The notes below the pieces were generated by a model. It did no database searches and was not told the origin of the DNA. It saw only the letters and a program-made list of their open reading frames with translations. DNA of 64,000 bases from Allomyces arbusculus (taxonomy: Eukaryota; Blastocladiomycota; Blastocladiomycetes; Blastocladiales; Blastocladiaceae), in NCBI GenBank assembly GCA_027604705.1, contig JADHYV010000007.1, positions 124,001 to 188,000 on the forward strand, written 5' to 3'. The first letter of the stretch is position 1. Each line of letters opens with the position of its first letter. A program made the position numbers and the translations under genes. Shown here piece after piece: positions 35,373 through 48,030 of this stretch.

Positions 35373-37032
35373 TCAGTGCAAATACTTCGCCAGGGCCGAT
35401 GTGGTCAGCGTGCTCGACTCGTCCTGGAGCCCACCCTCGCTCGCGCGCGCGAGCAGCGGCGTCACGTTCGGGTGCCGCTGGAACACGCCTTCGAGAGCGG
35501 CGAGAACGGGATCAGCGTCCGCACTCGGCTGCAGGTACAGGACGTAGATGGCGTCGAAACCGCCGGCTACGAAAGAGAAGCGTGGCATGTCAGAAGCACT
35601 GAGGGTGGAGTGTCAACTATCAGAAGTAAACGAACCTCCAGGCACACCAGCGCCCAACACGCCGGGCAAGTTCGCGCACTCATCAATCAGCGCTGTCTGC
35701 ACGTCCGGCTCAATCGGGACCTGGCTGCACTCGCCCATGGTCCGCATTCCCTGCCGAATCGTCTTGAGCGTGTCCTTCACATTCCCGAGTGCCTGAACCA
35801 CCTCGTCATCGGCCGCCTTGCTCCACCCCTGCCCAACAACGGCCCGCAGCGCGCGGTCGTATTCAGTGGCATTGCGCGTAGCGAGCTTGTCGAGCGTATC
35901 CAGCTGTGCGACGAGGTCCATGTTGGCCTTGTGAATGCTGTTCCACAGCTGGTCGGCCGCAGCTCGGTCGGCCTTGCGCCATGCAAGCACCTTAGACACG
36001 AGTGACGGCGTGTTACTGCCCGCGGCCACGTCGGCCAAGAGCATGGTGACACCGCGCGGGAGTCGGAAGGGGGCCACGTCCGTGTTGATCGGGCACGAGG
36101 GCGACGCCGGGTCGAGCGCGCGCACGAGCTCGTCGCCCGTCGCGTCTAGCTACATTCGTACTTGCGGGTCAGAACGTCGCCGATCCCGCTGAACGTGGTC
36201 ATTACGAAAAATGGCGCACCCCACGCTCAAGCAATGGCGTGACTCCACTCGGATCAAACCGGCGGTACCGGTGTGTGCCAAACGCGGCCGACGACACATC
36301 AAACCCGGACCCGATCTTCCCCTGTGCGAGACAATGCGCCCACTGCGCAACATGGTGCGCCCACTTGGGCTCGACCGTGCCCGTGAAGTACCGCAACACG
36401 GCACCGACCAGCGACGTGACGAGTGCCGCCGACGATCCGAGTCCCGTCTTTTGCACGTCGCGCACCGACTTGTTTTGCGGGACAAACGGCGGGAGTTGGC
36501 GCAGAGCCGCCGACGTCGCAGGTAGCTTGCGCGCATCGAGTTCGGCGCGCTGCGAGTAGAAGTCGTTGTCGGCCAGGATCGTGATGGCGAGCGTCGACCC
36601 ACGCGTCAAAGACGTGAATTGGGCGGCGCCAATGCGCGCGCGCGCGACGCGCAGGGCCGTCAGGAGCGGGCCGTCAATGAACGGGTTGGTGGTCGCGCTA
36701 CACGATCAACGCGTCGTTTCAATGAATGATCAACATGACCCTGGGTCACGCAACCGCAGAGCGTACGGTTTTTGAACAGCGTTTTCGAGCGCCGCGTCAA
36801 AGACGTAGTTCCGCGTCGGGTCCGAAAACTGTGGCGAGGTGATGGCGACTTGAACTTGACCGTCGTCGTGCGTGGCGGGCTGCGGCTGGATCATTGTGTA
36901 AAACCGCGACGTGGTCGCGACCACGACGCCCGAGTAGGCGCGGTCGAGCACGAGGTAACCCCCGGCAATCAGCGCCTTGCCGGGTGCCGACACGGCGACG
37001 GATTTATTGCGATCAGGAACCGTCGAGGACAT
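35373..37032 (-). CDS. ERG8: Phosphomevalonate kinase (ERG8)
   Basis: Exons 37032-36767, 36697-36220, 36149-35636 and 35566-35373 (minus strand) give 483 residues, near the yeast Erg8 length (451). SVAVSAPGKALIAGGYLVLD is the GHMP-kinase first motif. KTGLGSSAALVTSLVGAVL is the ATP-binding loop, and GKIGSGFDVSSAAFGTHRYR is typical of Erg8. LADVAAGSNTPSLVSKVLAW and GVPGAGGFDAIYVL (third GHMP motif, split by the last intron) complete it. It phosphorylates mevalonate 5-phosphate in the isoprenoid/sterol pathway. The second intron uses donor GTGCGC; reading through it meets a stop. It lies tail-to-tail with the THUMP gene, only ~40 bases apart. Confidence 0.95.
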
Positions 37033-37503
37033 GTTTTCGTTGCTGAGGCGTAATTTGCGGGCGTGTGCGGGTCGTGCGTGGAGCAGAGACGTGAATGATG
37101 TGCGCCAAGTAAGATTCTCGGTTGATCCAAATTGCTGCGAACTCGCTGGAATATCAGCAACGACGAGGAGGAAGTGGAGAGCAAGGACTGATGAGCGGAC
37201 GAGCAAAGGCGCCTGCAAGACGCGAAGCCGACAGAAGTCTGTTCAGCATCTTGACCTGCCTGCCCCAAGGACCTGTCCCAACGAATCGCCAACAGATCAG
37301 CAAAACCCTGTCAGCACCATGAGACATGAATAAATTCACAACCAAAGAGTACGAGCGCATAATACAGGACACCCCAAAACTAGCGAGATATAAAAATATG
37401 GTCAGCGGTCCCTAAGGCTCGAGGCCGTCCCGTCCCGCAAATAATCAACATCCCAGACAAGAAGACGATGATGAACATCATGGTGGTCGCGGTTCTGGTT
37501 CAA
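37033..37503. other. Intergenic: ERG8 promoter and aquaporin 3' region
   Basis: About 470 bases between two minus-strand genes. No gene seen. Confidence 0.5.
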
Positions 37504-38584
37504 TCAGACGACGCTGTCGTCGATCCCCCAGTCGCAGAACGCGCGCACCAAACACCCACCAAAGATTGCGCCGAGAATGGGAGCGACGATGGGAACCTGC
37601 GTTGCAAGCATCAACGTGAATTAAAACCGCGATCACAACCCCAAGCCATGATCCTAAGAAACGGACCCAGAAATAATACGAGAAATTGACAAACACGGCG
37701 CTGCCGTACCCGACCATGGCCAATGCGATCCGCGGCCCAAGGTCGCGTGCCGGGTTGATGGCAAAACTGGTCTCGGTCCCAAGCGCAACGCCAATCGCGA
37801 GCACCACCATTCCCACGGCGACGGGGGTGTAAGTCTTTGGTGCCATGGGGTTGCGCGCCTCGGTGATGGTCATGAGCCCCATGACGAGTACCATCGTCCC
37901 GAGAAACTCGGAAAAGAAGGCGCCGACCGTGTCCATGTAAGGCGCTGGGAACGTGGCAAACAGGCCGGCGGTCGCGCGGTCGTGCACCTCCTTAGACACG
38001 TCCCAGTCGGCGGTCGTGCGCTCGCCGCCATCGGCGTTGGTAATCGCGTTGATATAGTTACCGTAGACGACGAGCGCGCCGAAAAACGCGCCAATGAATT
38101 GTGCGGCAATGTACGACGGGACCTTGGACCATGGGAACCGTTTGTGCACGGCGAGGGCGATCGTCACGGCCGGGTTGATGTGCGCACCGGATTGCGAGCC
38201 AGCAGCAAAGACGGCTGGTGCACGACAGTAATCAGTTGACGCAGCGATAGGGACGCGCTCAGCGGGTCAGGCAAATTTGTACCGAGAACGACAGCCATGA
38301 AGAAGCCCATACGACTACAAACAAGTACCAAGATCAGGTCAGTTACGTCGATGCCAAAATCTGAAAATTGAGCATCGTGATCAAACGTACATGGCGAGTG
38401 GGCTACCCGACGACCCTTCCGACAGCACCGTTTGGCACACGGACCCGATCCCAATCAAGATCAATATGAAGGTGCCGAGGCACTCGGCCAGCTCCTCGCG
38501 AAAATGATGGCGCAGCGTTCGCCATCCGCGACGGCCCTTGAGCGACTTGAGGAACGCCGGGTCCAGAGACGGTTTGACGGGCAT
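37504..38584 (-). CDS. Aquaglyceroporin (MIP family)
   Basis: Exons 38584-38391, 38314-38283, 38214-37667 and 37596-37504 (minus strand) give 288 residues. Six membrane helices are evident. The two pore motifs are SGAHINPAVT and NPARDLGPR; the Asp after the second NPAR marks glycerol-conducting GlpF-like channels rather than strict water channels. The N-terminus has HHFREELAECLGTFILILIG. The C-terminus VPIVAPILGAIFGGCLVRAF is the sixth helix, then a short acidic tail ending DDSVV. It is a plasma-membrane channel for glycerol and water in osmotic adjustment. The second exon is only 32 nt. The final exon is required for helix six; reading through its intron gives an unrelated Arg-rich tail. Confidence 0.95.
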
Positions 38585-40467
38585 GGTGGGGACGCGAACG
38601 GGTGGAGAAGTGCGAGTGAACGCGTATCGACGGCGAGTGAGAGATGGAATTGGGAGAAAAGAGTGTCGGCATCGGCACCACCGCTTTATGTACGCGGAGC
38701 GAGATCAAGAGCAATCAGTCGGGCAGTTGCTCAAACAGTCGCGCTTCTCTCCTCCGAGCCACCCCCACTTGGAAGTATCGTGAGGCAGGTTGACGTGGTG
38801 ATCCGGGACACGTTCATCCGCGCGATTCGTTGGGAGCGCCAGGACAAGAGCCGCGGCGCAACGTGGCACCCACATCAATGTGTGCCGCGACTGCACCACT
38901 TGGCGCGCACTGCTGGCCCACGATGGGCGCCGGGTAGCTTCAAATAGTCGGCGTCACTTCCACAGTGGGCCTTGAGCGTGCCGTGCAACGGGATCAAGCC
39001 GACAGTGTGCATGAAGGACCGGGCTAAGCGTGCAGCAAGCTCGTCGAACAAGCAACTGCGGTTTTGCCAGGCTTGCAGGGCAAGGGAACGAGATGGCCAT
39101 GGTGCGTGGCGAGGGTGGGCGCCCTGCATCGGTCGTGTTCGCGCGCCCGACCGACCGACGAGTAGTAACCGACCCATGACGAGGAGGTGCAAATTCGTAG
39201 TGCATATGTGAATGGAGGGAGAGGGCCCCTGTTCACAAACGACTTAAGCAGGAGTTGGAAAAGGCTCGTCGGGCTGGATCAATCGCAAGCCGTGGCGGGG
39301 TCTTGAAGTGCAAGGCTGGGTTGGAAGTGAGCTGAGGGCCGCTGAGGGCAAGAGCACCATCGCGCTCATCCAGCTCAAAGATGACGCGGCGTCAAGACAC
39401 TGCGAACGTAGTGCAGCAAGTCGCGTGTGCAATAATGAATTGAAAATCGAGCTTATGTTTGGCGCGCAGCAGCCCGCAGGCAAGGCCGCGCTGCCGTGAG
39501 TACTCGTGAGCAGTCGCGCACGGTCGTGCGAGAGAACTCGCGGCAAGCAAGCAAAGAAGGAAGAGCAAAAGTATGAATGATGAGAGAACGAAAGAGGCCA
39601 GATTGGGCCCTTTTCCATTGGCTGGACGCCGTACGGGTTGACTGGAACTGCCAGCGTCCATTTCCCCCAGCTGTTCGTCTTGGCACGGTTCTGGTCTCCA
39701 CTCCGGCAGCGGTTATTGTGTGGCAGAATCATCCGCTCCATACACGGTCACGGCTGTCCAAGGAAGGGGAGCGACTAAAATTGGTCCGGATAACCTGTTG
39801 AAGCGAAGGCAGTTGGCAAGACGAATTCGAATGAGAAAGGCGCGTCTCGCGCAAGGATCGAACCGTGGTGTGCAGGCTGGCGCAGTTGTCGGGAAAAGCC
39901 GACAGGAAACGCAGGAGCCCACGTGGCAGCGGGGCAGGCGCGGCTGGGGCCGGCAACGGCGTGGGCGCGACACGTGGCGTTGCGGTTCTTCGACGCACGC
40001 ATGTGCGCATGCGTTCCACGCCGCGGCTGGTGCTCTTGCAACGAAGGCTCGCAGGCATGATGACAAACGCGGCCGCATGCGCCGAAACAAGGAGAAACCA
40101 AGGCGGAAAGCGCGGGATTCAGGCGTGGCGCATCGGAGTTTCCGATCCCGGCGAGGCGCAGAACCCGCCGACCGACACCCCAACGTCAACACAGAGCACA
40201 CGTCCCCGCTCCAGCACACGCGACGCTGGCCGGACCACCACTGAACTCCACCAACCCCACCATCGCGCCGCCCGCGGCCGACCGACCAGCCCGACGCCAG
40301 CCGACCGACCAGCGACGCGCACGACGCTCACGATCGGGACGGGCACCACACGCATCGCATCGACGCCGCCCCGCCCCGCCCTGCCCCGCCCACCCGCGCG
40401 CCAAGCTCCTCCGACCTGACCGTCCGACCCCTCCGCATCGCCGAAGCTGCGCGCCCTCCGCCCCGCC
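38585..40467. other. Intergenic: divergent promoter region (aquaporin / Tup1)
   Basis: About 1.9 kb, the longest gene-free stretch in the first 44 kb. No tRNA, repeat family or coding homology was recognised. Long upstream regulatory DNA for the Tup1 gene is a simple explanation. Confidence 0.5.
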
Positions 40468-43400
40468 ATGGCCAGCCTGCCCCCGCCGCCGGCCGGCGCG
40501 GGCGCCCCGCCCAACAACGCCGTGCCGTCACCCGCGCACGCGCACACGCACCATCACCACCACGCCGCACTCGGCCAGCACCCGCAGCACCAGCAACAGC
40601 AGCTCCACGGCATGCCGCCGCCGCCGCCGCACCACGTCCAGCAGCAACCGCCGCCGCCGCAGCACGCGGCGCACACGCACGCGCACGGCCACCAGCAGTT
40701 GCAGCACCCGCACCAGCAGCAGCAGCAGCAGCAGCAGCACGCGCAACAGCAGCAGCAGCAGGCCCCGCCGGGCAGTGTTCATGGCCACGGGCACGGGCAC
40801 GGCCACATCGCGCCCCAGCACGCGCACCACCACCATCATCTGCACCACGCGCACCATGCGGCCGCTGCGGCTACCCAGCAGCAGCAGCAGCAGCAGCAGC
40901 TTCAACAGCAGCACCAGCAGCAGGTTCCACCGCCCCACGTGCAGCAGCAGTCGCAGCAGCCGCAGCCGCAGCCGCTCCCGGGCCCGCACCACCATCATCA
41001 TCATCACCACCATGCGCACGCGCACGCGAGCGCTTCGGGTGCCGTATCGACGCCGACGGGCGCGCCGCCCACGGCCACGCCGCGCGCATTGCTCGCGTCC
41101 CCGCCGCCCGCCGTTGCGCCCCCTGCTGGTGTCGCGGCTCCGCCGGCATTGCCCGTCATCCCGCCGCCGCCCCCAGGCGCCAATCCGGCCGCGGCCGCGG
41201 CTGCAGCAGCCGCCGCCAATGCTCCTCCCGGCACGACGGCCGCGTCGCCCGCGGGCGTGCGGCTCGCGGAGCTGCTCGAGGCCTCGCGTCACGAGCTGGC
41301 CGCCGTTCTGCACGAAGCCAACATGTACCGTATGCAACGCGACGAGCTCGAGCGTCGACGTACGTTGTTCTCTCTCCCTCTCCACTTCGTCCCATTCCGT
41401 CAGCCCGTGGATCAGCCCCTTGCCGCGTCATGCAGGAATCGCGGGCGCGCCGCGCGTGTTTGTGCGCGAGCGCCATGCCATGATTTTTTTTGCTCTCGAC
41501 TTGGTGTAACGTTCCTGCCGCTGACTCGAAATCCTCCGTGGTCGTCGTCGTCTAGTGAAAATGCAGCTCGCCGACATGACGACGCTTCAGCAGCATCTCG
41601 TCGACCTCGACCGCCAGCACCACCAGTTCAAGGCCGCGTCCGAGGACGAGATCCGCTCGCTGCACGCGGAAATCGGCCGACTGCGCCAGGCCGCGCACCA
41701 CCAGTCAATGCAGCAGCAGCACCAAGCGCAGCAGCAGGCGCAGCAACAGGCGCAACAGCAAGCTCAGCAGCAGGCACACCAGCAGGCCCAGCAGCACGCG
41801 CAGCAGCAAGCGCAGCAACAGCAGCAGCAGGCTCTCCACCCGCACGCGACGCGGAAACCGTCGCTCGTGGACGCTGTGCGCCCGACGTCGGGCGGTTCGT
41901 ACCCGCCGCCCCCGCAGCACGCGACACAAGTACCGCCGCCGGGCTTGCCGCGGCCCCAGCACCCGCAGCAGCAATCGCAACCGCCGCAACAGCAAGTCTA
42001 CCCGCACCCGTCTCAGCAGCAGGCCCCGCCGCCGCACATGCAGGTGCACCCGCAGCAGCCGCAACAGCAGCAGCAGCCTCCGCATTTGCAGCGGTCACGC
42101 ACCGACCAGGGGGGTGACGCTGTCATGTCCGAGGCGCAGGATATGCCCGCCGAGCACGGCCTCCCAGGCACGCAGCTGCCGCCCGTCACGGCTCCGCCCT
42201 CTGCTGGTGCGCCGTACGGCAAGCCGCCGGCGACCAACGGCGCGCCTGCTCCTGCGACGTCGACTGCCGTCGTCCCCGCGCCCGCGCCCGTTGCGCAATT
42301 GCGTCCGATGGTCATGGGGCCGAACGGCATGTACCGCAAGGAAGGCAACGGGTGGTACGCCATGTTCCCGCCGCTCGCGCCGCACGCGGCGCCGACCGTC
42401 GACGTGAACCTGATGCACACACTCAAGCACGCATCGGTCGTGTGCTGTACGAGTTTCTCGCCCAAGGGCGAGTACCTGGCCACCGGATGCAACCGGTCGG
42501 CCATTATTTTCGATGCCGTCACAGGCCAGCGCGTTGCGACCTTGCGCGATGGTAAAGTGACCCCGGGCCCTGCGGCCAGTACTGCGGCCAAGGCCTTTGC
42601 TGAGCGGCTCCAGGCCAATGACCCGAACGCTGGTGCGCCACCTGCCACAGGCGACCTCTACATTCGGTCGGTTTGCTTCTCGCCGGACGCGCGACTGCTT
42701 GCGTCGGGTGCCGAGGATCGCATTATTCGACTGTGGGATTTCACCGAGCACCTGAAGATCGTGCACACGTTCACGGGCCACGAAAACGATATTTATTCGC
42801 TCGATTATGCGCCGTCGGGCGACTGGCTCGTCTCCGGTTCTGGCGATTGCACGGCGCGAATTTGGGACGCGCGCCATGGAGGGTGCGTGCACACGCTCAC
42901 GCACACGGACGCGCCGCCGCTCGCAGTCACCGCTGCGCCTGGACACGATGCCGTGGCTGCGGCAGCAGCAGCGAATGCGCGCGACCAGGCCGCGCAGGGT
43001 GACCCGATGGACACGGACGCGCCCGTTGACGGTGATGGCGAGAACGCGGCTGCCGCTTCGGCGCCGCCTGCCGCACAGCAGGACTCGGGCGTGACGTCAG
43101 TCGCGTTCTCTCCGTGCTCGCGGTACCTGGCCACGGGTTCGCTCGATAAGATGGTGCGCATCTACGACGTGGCGACCGGCACGTTGCTCGACCGGCTCGA
43201 GGGCCACCTCGACTCGGTCTACTCGGTCGCGTTCCGCAAGGACGGCCGGCAAGTTGCGTCCGGTTCGCTCGACCGCATGGTGCGGCTCTGGGACCTGCCC
43301 GACTACAGCGACCTTGCGCGCCTTGCAGCCGTGCGCCGCGAGACTGGCCAGGACGTGCGGTCCGACCGTGTCCCCGCGCGCGCGCACTGTGTTGCGGCGC

Positions 43401-44110
43401 TCGAGGGCCACAAGGACTTTGTCCTCTCGGTCGCGTACTCGGCCGACGGCAACTACGTGGCGTCCGGGTCCAAGGACCGCGGCATGCAGTTGTGGGACGT
43501 GCGTGCTGCCGCTCCCGTCGTTGTCCTTCAGGGCCACAAAAACTCGGTCATTTCCGTGGCACTCGCACCAGCGCCCCCCGCCCTCCCGCGCCTGCCCGGC
43601 GCCGCGTCGACCGCCGGGACCATGGTCCTCGTCACGGGATCCGGCGACCAGCGCGCGCGTGTTTGGCGGTGCGACCTGCTCCCTCCCCCGCCAGGCGCGC
43701 CCGCGGGACCTTATGCGCCGCCGCCGCCGCCGATGCCGCAACACGCGTACTATGCACCGCCAGAGTACACGGCGCCGCCGCCGCCGCCGCAACAGCAGGG
43801 GCAGCCGCCGCAGGGCTCGCAACAACCGCAGCCGCAGCAACAGCAGTACAGTTACCCGCCGCCGCCGCCGCCGGGACACCACCACCAGTCGCCGCCGTAC
43901 GGATCGCCGACGTTCCATGCGCCGCCGCCAACGGACCGCGCCTCGGTCGAACCCGCTGTGGCCGCTGCGGCCGCGGCGCTCGCGGCGGCGTCATCGGCTG
44001 CAGCGGCTGCCGCTGCAGCAGCAGCGAATCCGGATGAGCATGGGGGTGGTGGTCCTGGGCAGCCGCCGGTCTCGTCGGCGGCCGCAGGGCACGGGTCGGC
44101 GCTGGCATGA
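40468..44110 (+). CDS. TUP1: Tup1-type global transcriptional corepressor (WD40)
   Basis: Exons 40468-41359 and 41556-44110 give 1148 residues. The first ~264 are almost entirely Gln, His, Pro and Ala. The Tup1 tetramerisation helix follows (RLAELLEASRHELAAVLHEA, then after the intron KMQLADMTTLQQHLVDLDRQ and EDEIRSLHAEIGRLRQ). A second Gln/Pro-rich stretch leads to the WD40 propeller at ~583-1005, with units such as IRLWDF, ARIWDA, VRIYDV, VRLWDL and MQLWDV. An acidic Ala-rich insert of ~50 residues sits between WD units. A Pro/Gln/Ala-rich tail closes it. By family it works with Ssn6/Cyc8 as a corepressor recruited by DNA-binding proteins. The 196-nt intron splits the N-terminal helix. Yeast Tup1 is 713 residues, so low-complexity expansion is marked. 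Confidence 0.95.
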
Positions 44111-45419
44111 CACGGATCAGGGGCATAGCGTAGCGCAAAGGGTGGGCGTGAAATGGTTCGACTGATTTTTCCACGTTGGGTGCCATGTTTTGATGCTTTG
44201 GTCGCGATTGTTGCCGGACGTCCAAGTCTGGTGGGGGGTCGTGTTGATTTCGCTTGTCTTCGAGTTCTCTTGTTCCAATATATTTTTTTCTCGCTGATTG
44301 CTCTGCGCCGTCCACTTCAGATTCAAGCTTGCGGCCTCAAACTTGTTCCTGTCGGCCATACTGCAAGGAGAAAGGGAGAGGCGGAGCGGTCCCGAGTCAT
44401 CTTTGGCGAGGTTTGCGTCGTTCATTGTGGCAATGCTTCAATGAAAAATGGGAGTGCACAATATCAAGTATATATTTTCCTGTTACCCATCTGTGATCCC
44501 GCTTCCATATCTGTATTTGACCTCCTCGCTTCGTTTGATGTTCAGATGGGCGGTTTAATTGCGCCGCAACATGACACACCTGCGAAATGTGAGCTCCATT
44601 TGTTTGGCCGCCAATGGGCAAACAGACATCCTTTTCACTTCTCCAAGGCGACAAGGAAGAGGGCGCAACTAAACAACAAACTCAACTGCGCCCACACCAC
44701 GTCGTCCACCAACTGCGGTGGCAGATTTTGGCCTGCACAGTATCGCAGGTGGATCTGAAGCAGCGCCGCCACAGGGCGAGCATTCGTGCTGGCTGATACC
44801 TTTGTGCACCTTGATTACGACCGATGGAGCTTCAACAGAATGCACCACTTTTACAACAATCCGTTCCGGAAACGGGAGCCAAAGGCAATGATTAGTCTCG
44901 CAGCAAGTGCTCAAGTTGTGGATGCTTGGACATGTCTACGACCTTATCAGGAAGAGCAAAGAGCTTTCACATCGGATGAATTTCCAGTTTTCCTCAGAAT
45001 TGATTTTCTCATATTTCCCACCTTGTTGTGTGCATCTTGCGGCCCTGACCTGACAACGTTGGATTGGCAGCCGACGCTCACTCGCACACGACCTCGTGAG
45101 AGGTGCGAGTTCATGTCCTCAAGGCATGTGGCAGACGAGCCTAGTGACTCAAAGCGACGACTGCCCATGTCAGAGCATGATTCACGGCAAGGCGGTGCCG
45201 AGAATTGGCATCCACGCAACGGAAATCCTTCTTTTTTGCCTCTCTGCCCGGCCGTGCTCACTTTTCAATGCCTGATCCCAATCTTCATGGCCGTCAATTG
45301 TCCATCCCGCTCGTTCTGGTGGTCGGCATGCAAAGCTGCTCGCTTGTGTCAAAGCGGTTGAGTGCTTGTCGCAATCAAAGCGTCAGCAACCACAGATAAC
45401 TTGTCATCGCACTTCCCTG
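44111..45419. other. Intergenic spacer, boundary to the F-box cluster
   Basis: About 1.3 kb between convergent genes (Tup1 and an F-box gene). GC falls visibly from about 44,150 onwards. No gene was recognised. Confidence 0.5.
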
Positions 45420-47603
45420 CTAATAATAATCGCACCAATCCCAGACGCCGCCAACAATCTGTTGTGAAGCAAGCGCACCCAGCATCTCTTCGAACGACCG
45501 CTTGAGGCCCAGCGACACCGATTCCTCGAGAATCACGTCGACAGGCAACAGTGGTGTTGCGCCTTGAACACTCCTGGCCGCACCAAGTTGGGGGTTGCTT
45601 GTTGTGGACGCGCAAGCTGCAGCAATGGCCGCGAGTGCCTTGGTCAACTCCCTGACAGCGATGCGAACGTCGGCGACATGAACCAAGTGCACAATTAACC
45701 GCTTCGAAAGCAGGGAGCGGATCGTAATGTCGGTGCGCCCGAGCAGGAGCCAGACCGGGTGGCCTTGGCGGAATTCGAGCGTGACCACGTCCATGGGTTC
45801 ACTGCTGCCCACAATATCGCTGGCAACAAGATGAGTGATTTTGGCATTCCGCGAGAGCGCAGCGAGGTGCTCGACGTGCAGGACAGCAATCTCGACCGAT
45901 CGCGCACTTGCAGGGACTTTAAATTCACTGTAGTCGGAGGTGAACCAAGGAGACTCGACATGCATAACTTTAGGCGCATGGACGACGGAGAGAACACGCA
46001 TCGGCGCCAAGAGCGACGTGACGTGTGGCAGGACGGGGACGTGGCCATCGGCCCACTCGGAAAGCAATCGCGGGAGAGTGAGAGTAGACAAGCGTGGCAG
46101 GGCGTCAAGAGCATTCCCGGAAACAAGTACTGGGCCCACCATGGCCGAATCCGTTTCGATCGTGATAGTTGAGACAGACAGCCATGGAGCGACGGAGAGG
46201 GGCGAAAACCCATCCACCGAGAGGTGATCAAGGCGCGCCATGACCATCACTGAACCCAATCGATCTAGTTCGCTGTTTCGAGTGACCAGCTTGACGAGAG
46301 TCGGGAACCGAACCGGCGCGGCGGGCACTGGATCCGTGAACGTGCAGTCGAGAATGGAGAGGTGGACAAGATGCGGTGAAGACGCGGCAAGATGAGCCAA
46401 CTTTGCGAATGGTAGCTCAACATTGTTCATGGTTAGATGCGTGATACGCGGCAAGTCAGGAAGTGCTGGAAGATATGCCATGACGCGTCGTTTCGTGGAA
46501 CGTTGTCCCAGACAGAGGGAACGAAGCTGTGGAAAGGCGTCGCGCATGGCAGTTGCTCCTTCACTCATGTAGTTGAAAACAGCAGCCAATGCATTCAGTG
46601 TGCGCAAAACTGGCCAACTAGCGGGTGGTGTGGGCAACAACATCTGATTGCCAATCCTCGTCTCGACCACTGAAGTCGCAAGATTCAGTTCACGCAGCGT
46701 CCTAGAGATCAGGCGCAGATCGCGGGTGATGAGTGTCGACGCAACGCTCTTGAAGGCTTGAAGATGCAAGACTTGCAATCGAGGGCAGCATGGGAACCCT
46801 CGCACAAGAGTGTCGCCATTCTCTGGGTTGCCATTAGATGCCGAGACGCCAGCATACTGTTCGGTCAGATACACGGAGATCCGGAGCAAATTGGGCATCG
46901 CGAGTGTAGTGGCTAGTTTTCTCCACTCAGACCGCAAAACGTTTAAATGAATCAACGTCAACCGATCACTGAGGGGTGCAAGAGCCAATGCAATGGTCGC
47001 AGCAGGGAGTACGAGCACGGGTAGCATGAGAGCCGTGAGATTCGCAAACTGCATCGTGATGCCAGTAAGGACAGCATTGAAACACGTCTGGCCCATCAAA
47101 AGTCCATGAGCGGCTGAGCCCCCATCAAGTGTCACAGACCGGACTTGGTCTGCTGGAACGACAAACGTGCTCGCAGCACCGTTCACAACCCGAATCGCGA
47201 GGCGCGGGTGGCGTTGCCCGGCCCAGGCGTCAATCCAGTCGTTAAAGGCAAACGCGAATGCACGAGCACCAGTTTCAGAATTCCGGGCAACAACATGGAT
47301 GCGGAGAGGCCGGTCAGCAGTCTGCAAGTCCTCGGCACGGGGGAACAGCGGCAAGTGCCATCCTTGAACGACATCGTCAACTGCACGCCTCCACGCGCGA
47401 CAAGTATGGCGCAGAGCAACGAGTGTAGGTGCCGTGTTGGAAAAGACAGCGTCGAGATAGCCAAGCAGCGTCAAGTGCTGCTTGTCCGAATGGACAAGAT
47501 GTCCCACAATGATGCGTAAAATGTCGGAGGGAAGCACAACGTTGAGTTTCGGTCCAGCTTGGCCTGGTCGGGCACCGATTCTAGCGCCAAACCAGTGTTT
47601 CAT
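45420..47603 (-). CDS. F-box/leucine-rich protein, tandem paralogue A
   Basis: A single uninterrupted exon of 727 codons. Near the N-terminus LPSDILRIIVGHLV and ALRHTCRAWRRAVDD form an F-box-like motif. About 550 residues follow of irregular Leu-rich segments (LTALMLPVLVLPAATIALAL, LRELNLATSV, PHLVHLSILDCTF) resembling leucine-rich repeats. The C-terminus GGVWDWCDYY is shared exactly in its last six residues with the neighbour at 48238-50682. The whole layout is shared with that neighbour, so the two are tandem duplicates. By analogy it would be a substrate receptor of an SCF ubiquitin ligase, but the F-box is divergent and this is inference. Codon use is less GC-biased than in surrounding genes, and there are no introns. 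Confidence 0.8.
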   Translation of the reverse strand: MKHWFGARIGARPGQAGPKLNVVLPSDILRIIVGHLVHSDKQHLTLLGYLDAVFSNTAPTLVALRHTCRAWRRAVDDVVQGWHLPLFPRAEDLQTADRPLRIHVVARNSETGARAFAFAFNDWIDAWAGQRHPRLAIRVVNGAASTFVVPADQVRSVTLDGGSAAHGLLMGQTCFNAVLTGITMQFANLTALMLPVLVLPAATIALALAPLSDRLTLIHLNVLRSEWRKLATTLAMPNLLRISVYLTEQYAGVSASNGNPENGDTLVRGFPCCPRLQVLHLQAFKSVASTLITRDLRLISRTLRELNLATSVVETRIGNQMLLPTPPASWPVLRTLNALAAVFNYMSEGATAMRDAFPQLRSLCLGQRSTKRRVMAYLPALPDLPRITHLTMNNVELPFAKLAHLAASSPHLVHLSILDCTFTDPVPAAPVRFPTLVKLVTRNSELDRLGSVMVMARLDHLSVDGFSPLSVAPWLSVSTITIETDSAMVGPVLVSGNALDALPRLSTLTLPRLLSEWADGHVPVLPHVTSLLAPMRVLSVVHAPKVMHVESPWFTSDYSEFKVPASARSVEIAVLHVEHLAALSRNAKITHLVASDIVGSSEPMDVVTLEFRQGHPVWLLLGRTDITIRSLLSKRLIVHLVHVADVRIAVRELTKALAAIAAACASTTSNPQLGAARSVQGATPLLPVDVILEESVSLGLKRSFEEMLGALASQQIVGGVWDWCDYY

Positions 47604-47814
47604 TGCGTTGCTGGTTTGGGCGGCGCAAATAACAGTGCTGGAGCGTTGCTTGTTGCTAATTCAAATGCAGCGAGTCAAAGGGAGGAGGTCAGGTTGGCAA
47701 GTTTGATATCGACTCGCCGCGAAAGACTGGCAAGGCGCCGGGGGCTCTTCGCTGACAACGAACTAAGAAGTCACCCAAAACGTGAGTGAATCAAGGAGCC
47801 CTACCTTGTGTTGT

Positions 47815-48030
47815 GGGGAGAAAACGGCTTCGTCCAATCCATGCCTCCATGCACAGCAAGTTTTGTGCAAGGCAAAGAGCGCTACCGCAGTGTCAAATGA
47901 GGCAGCGTCGAGGTAGCCGAGCGAGGTATAGTCGTTCTTGACAGAACTAGCGAGGTCATTAACGATGAAGCGCTAAATCTCGGCAGGTAGCGTGGCAAGT
48001 TTCGGTACAGCGTCGTTCCGCTGAGCACGG
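47815..48030 (-). pseudogene. F-box family N-terminal remnant
   Basis: On the minus strand one frame reads PKLATLPAEI, a stop, RFIVNDLASS, then SLGYLDAASFDTAVALFALH and KTCCAWRHGLDE. This aligns with the F-box beginning of both intact paralogues (LPSDILRIIVGHLV, LLGYLDAVFSNTAPTLVALR, HTCRAWRRAVDD). Only this N-terminal portion is present and it carries an in-frame stop, so it is a truncated, decayed copy lying between the two intact genes. Confidence 0.75.

Noticed and set aside
39840-39900. Possible tRNA B-box (complement of GGTTCGATCC)
   Set aside because: Flanking sequence does not form a T stem or acceptor stem.
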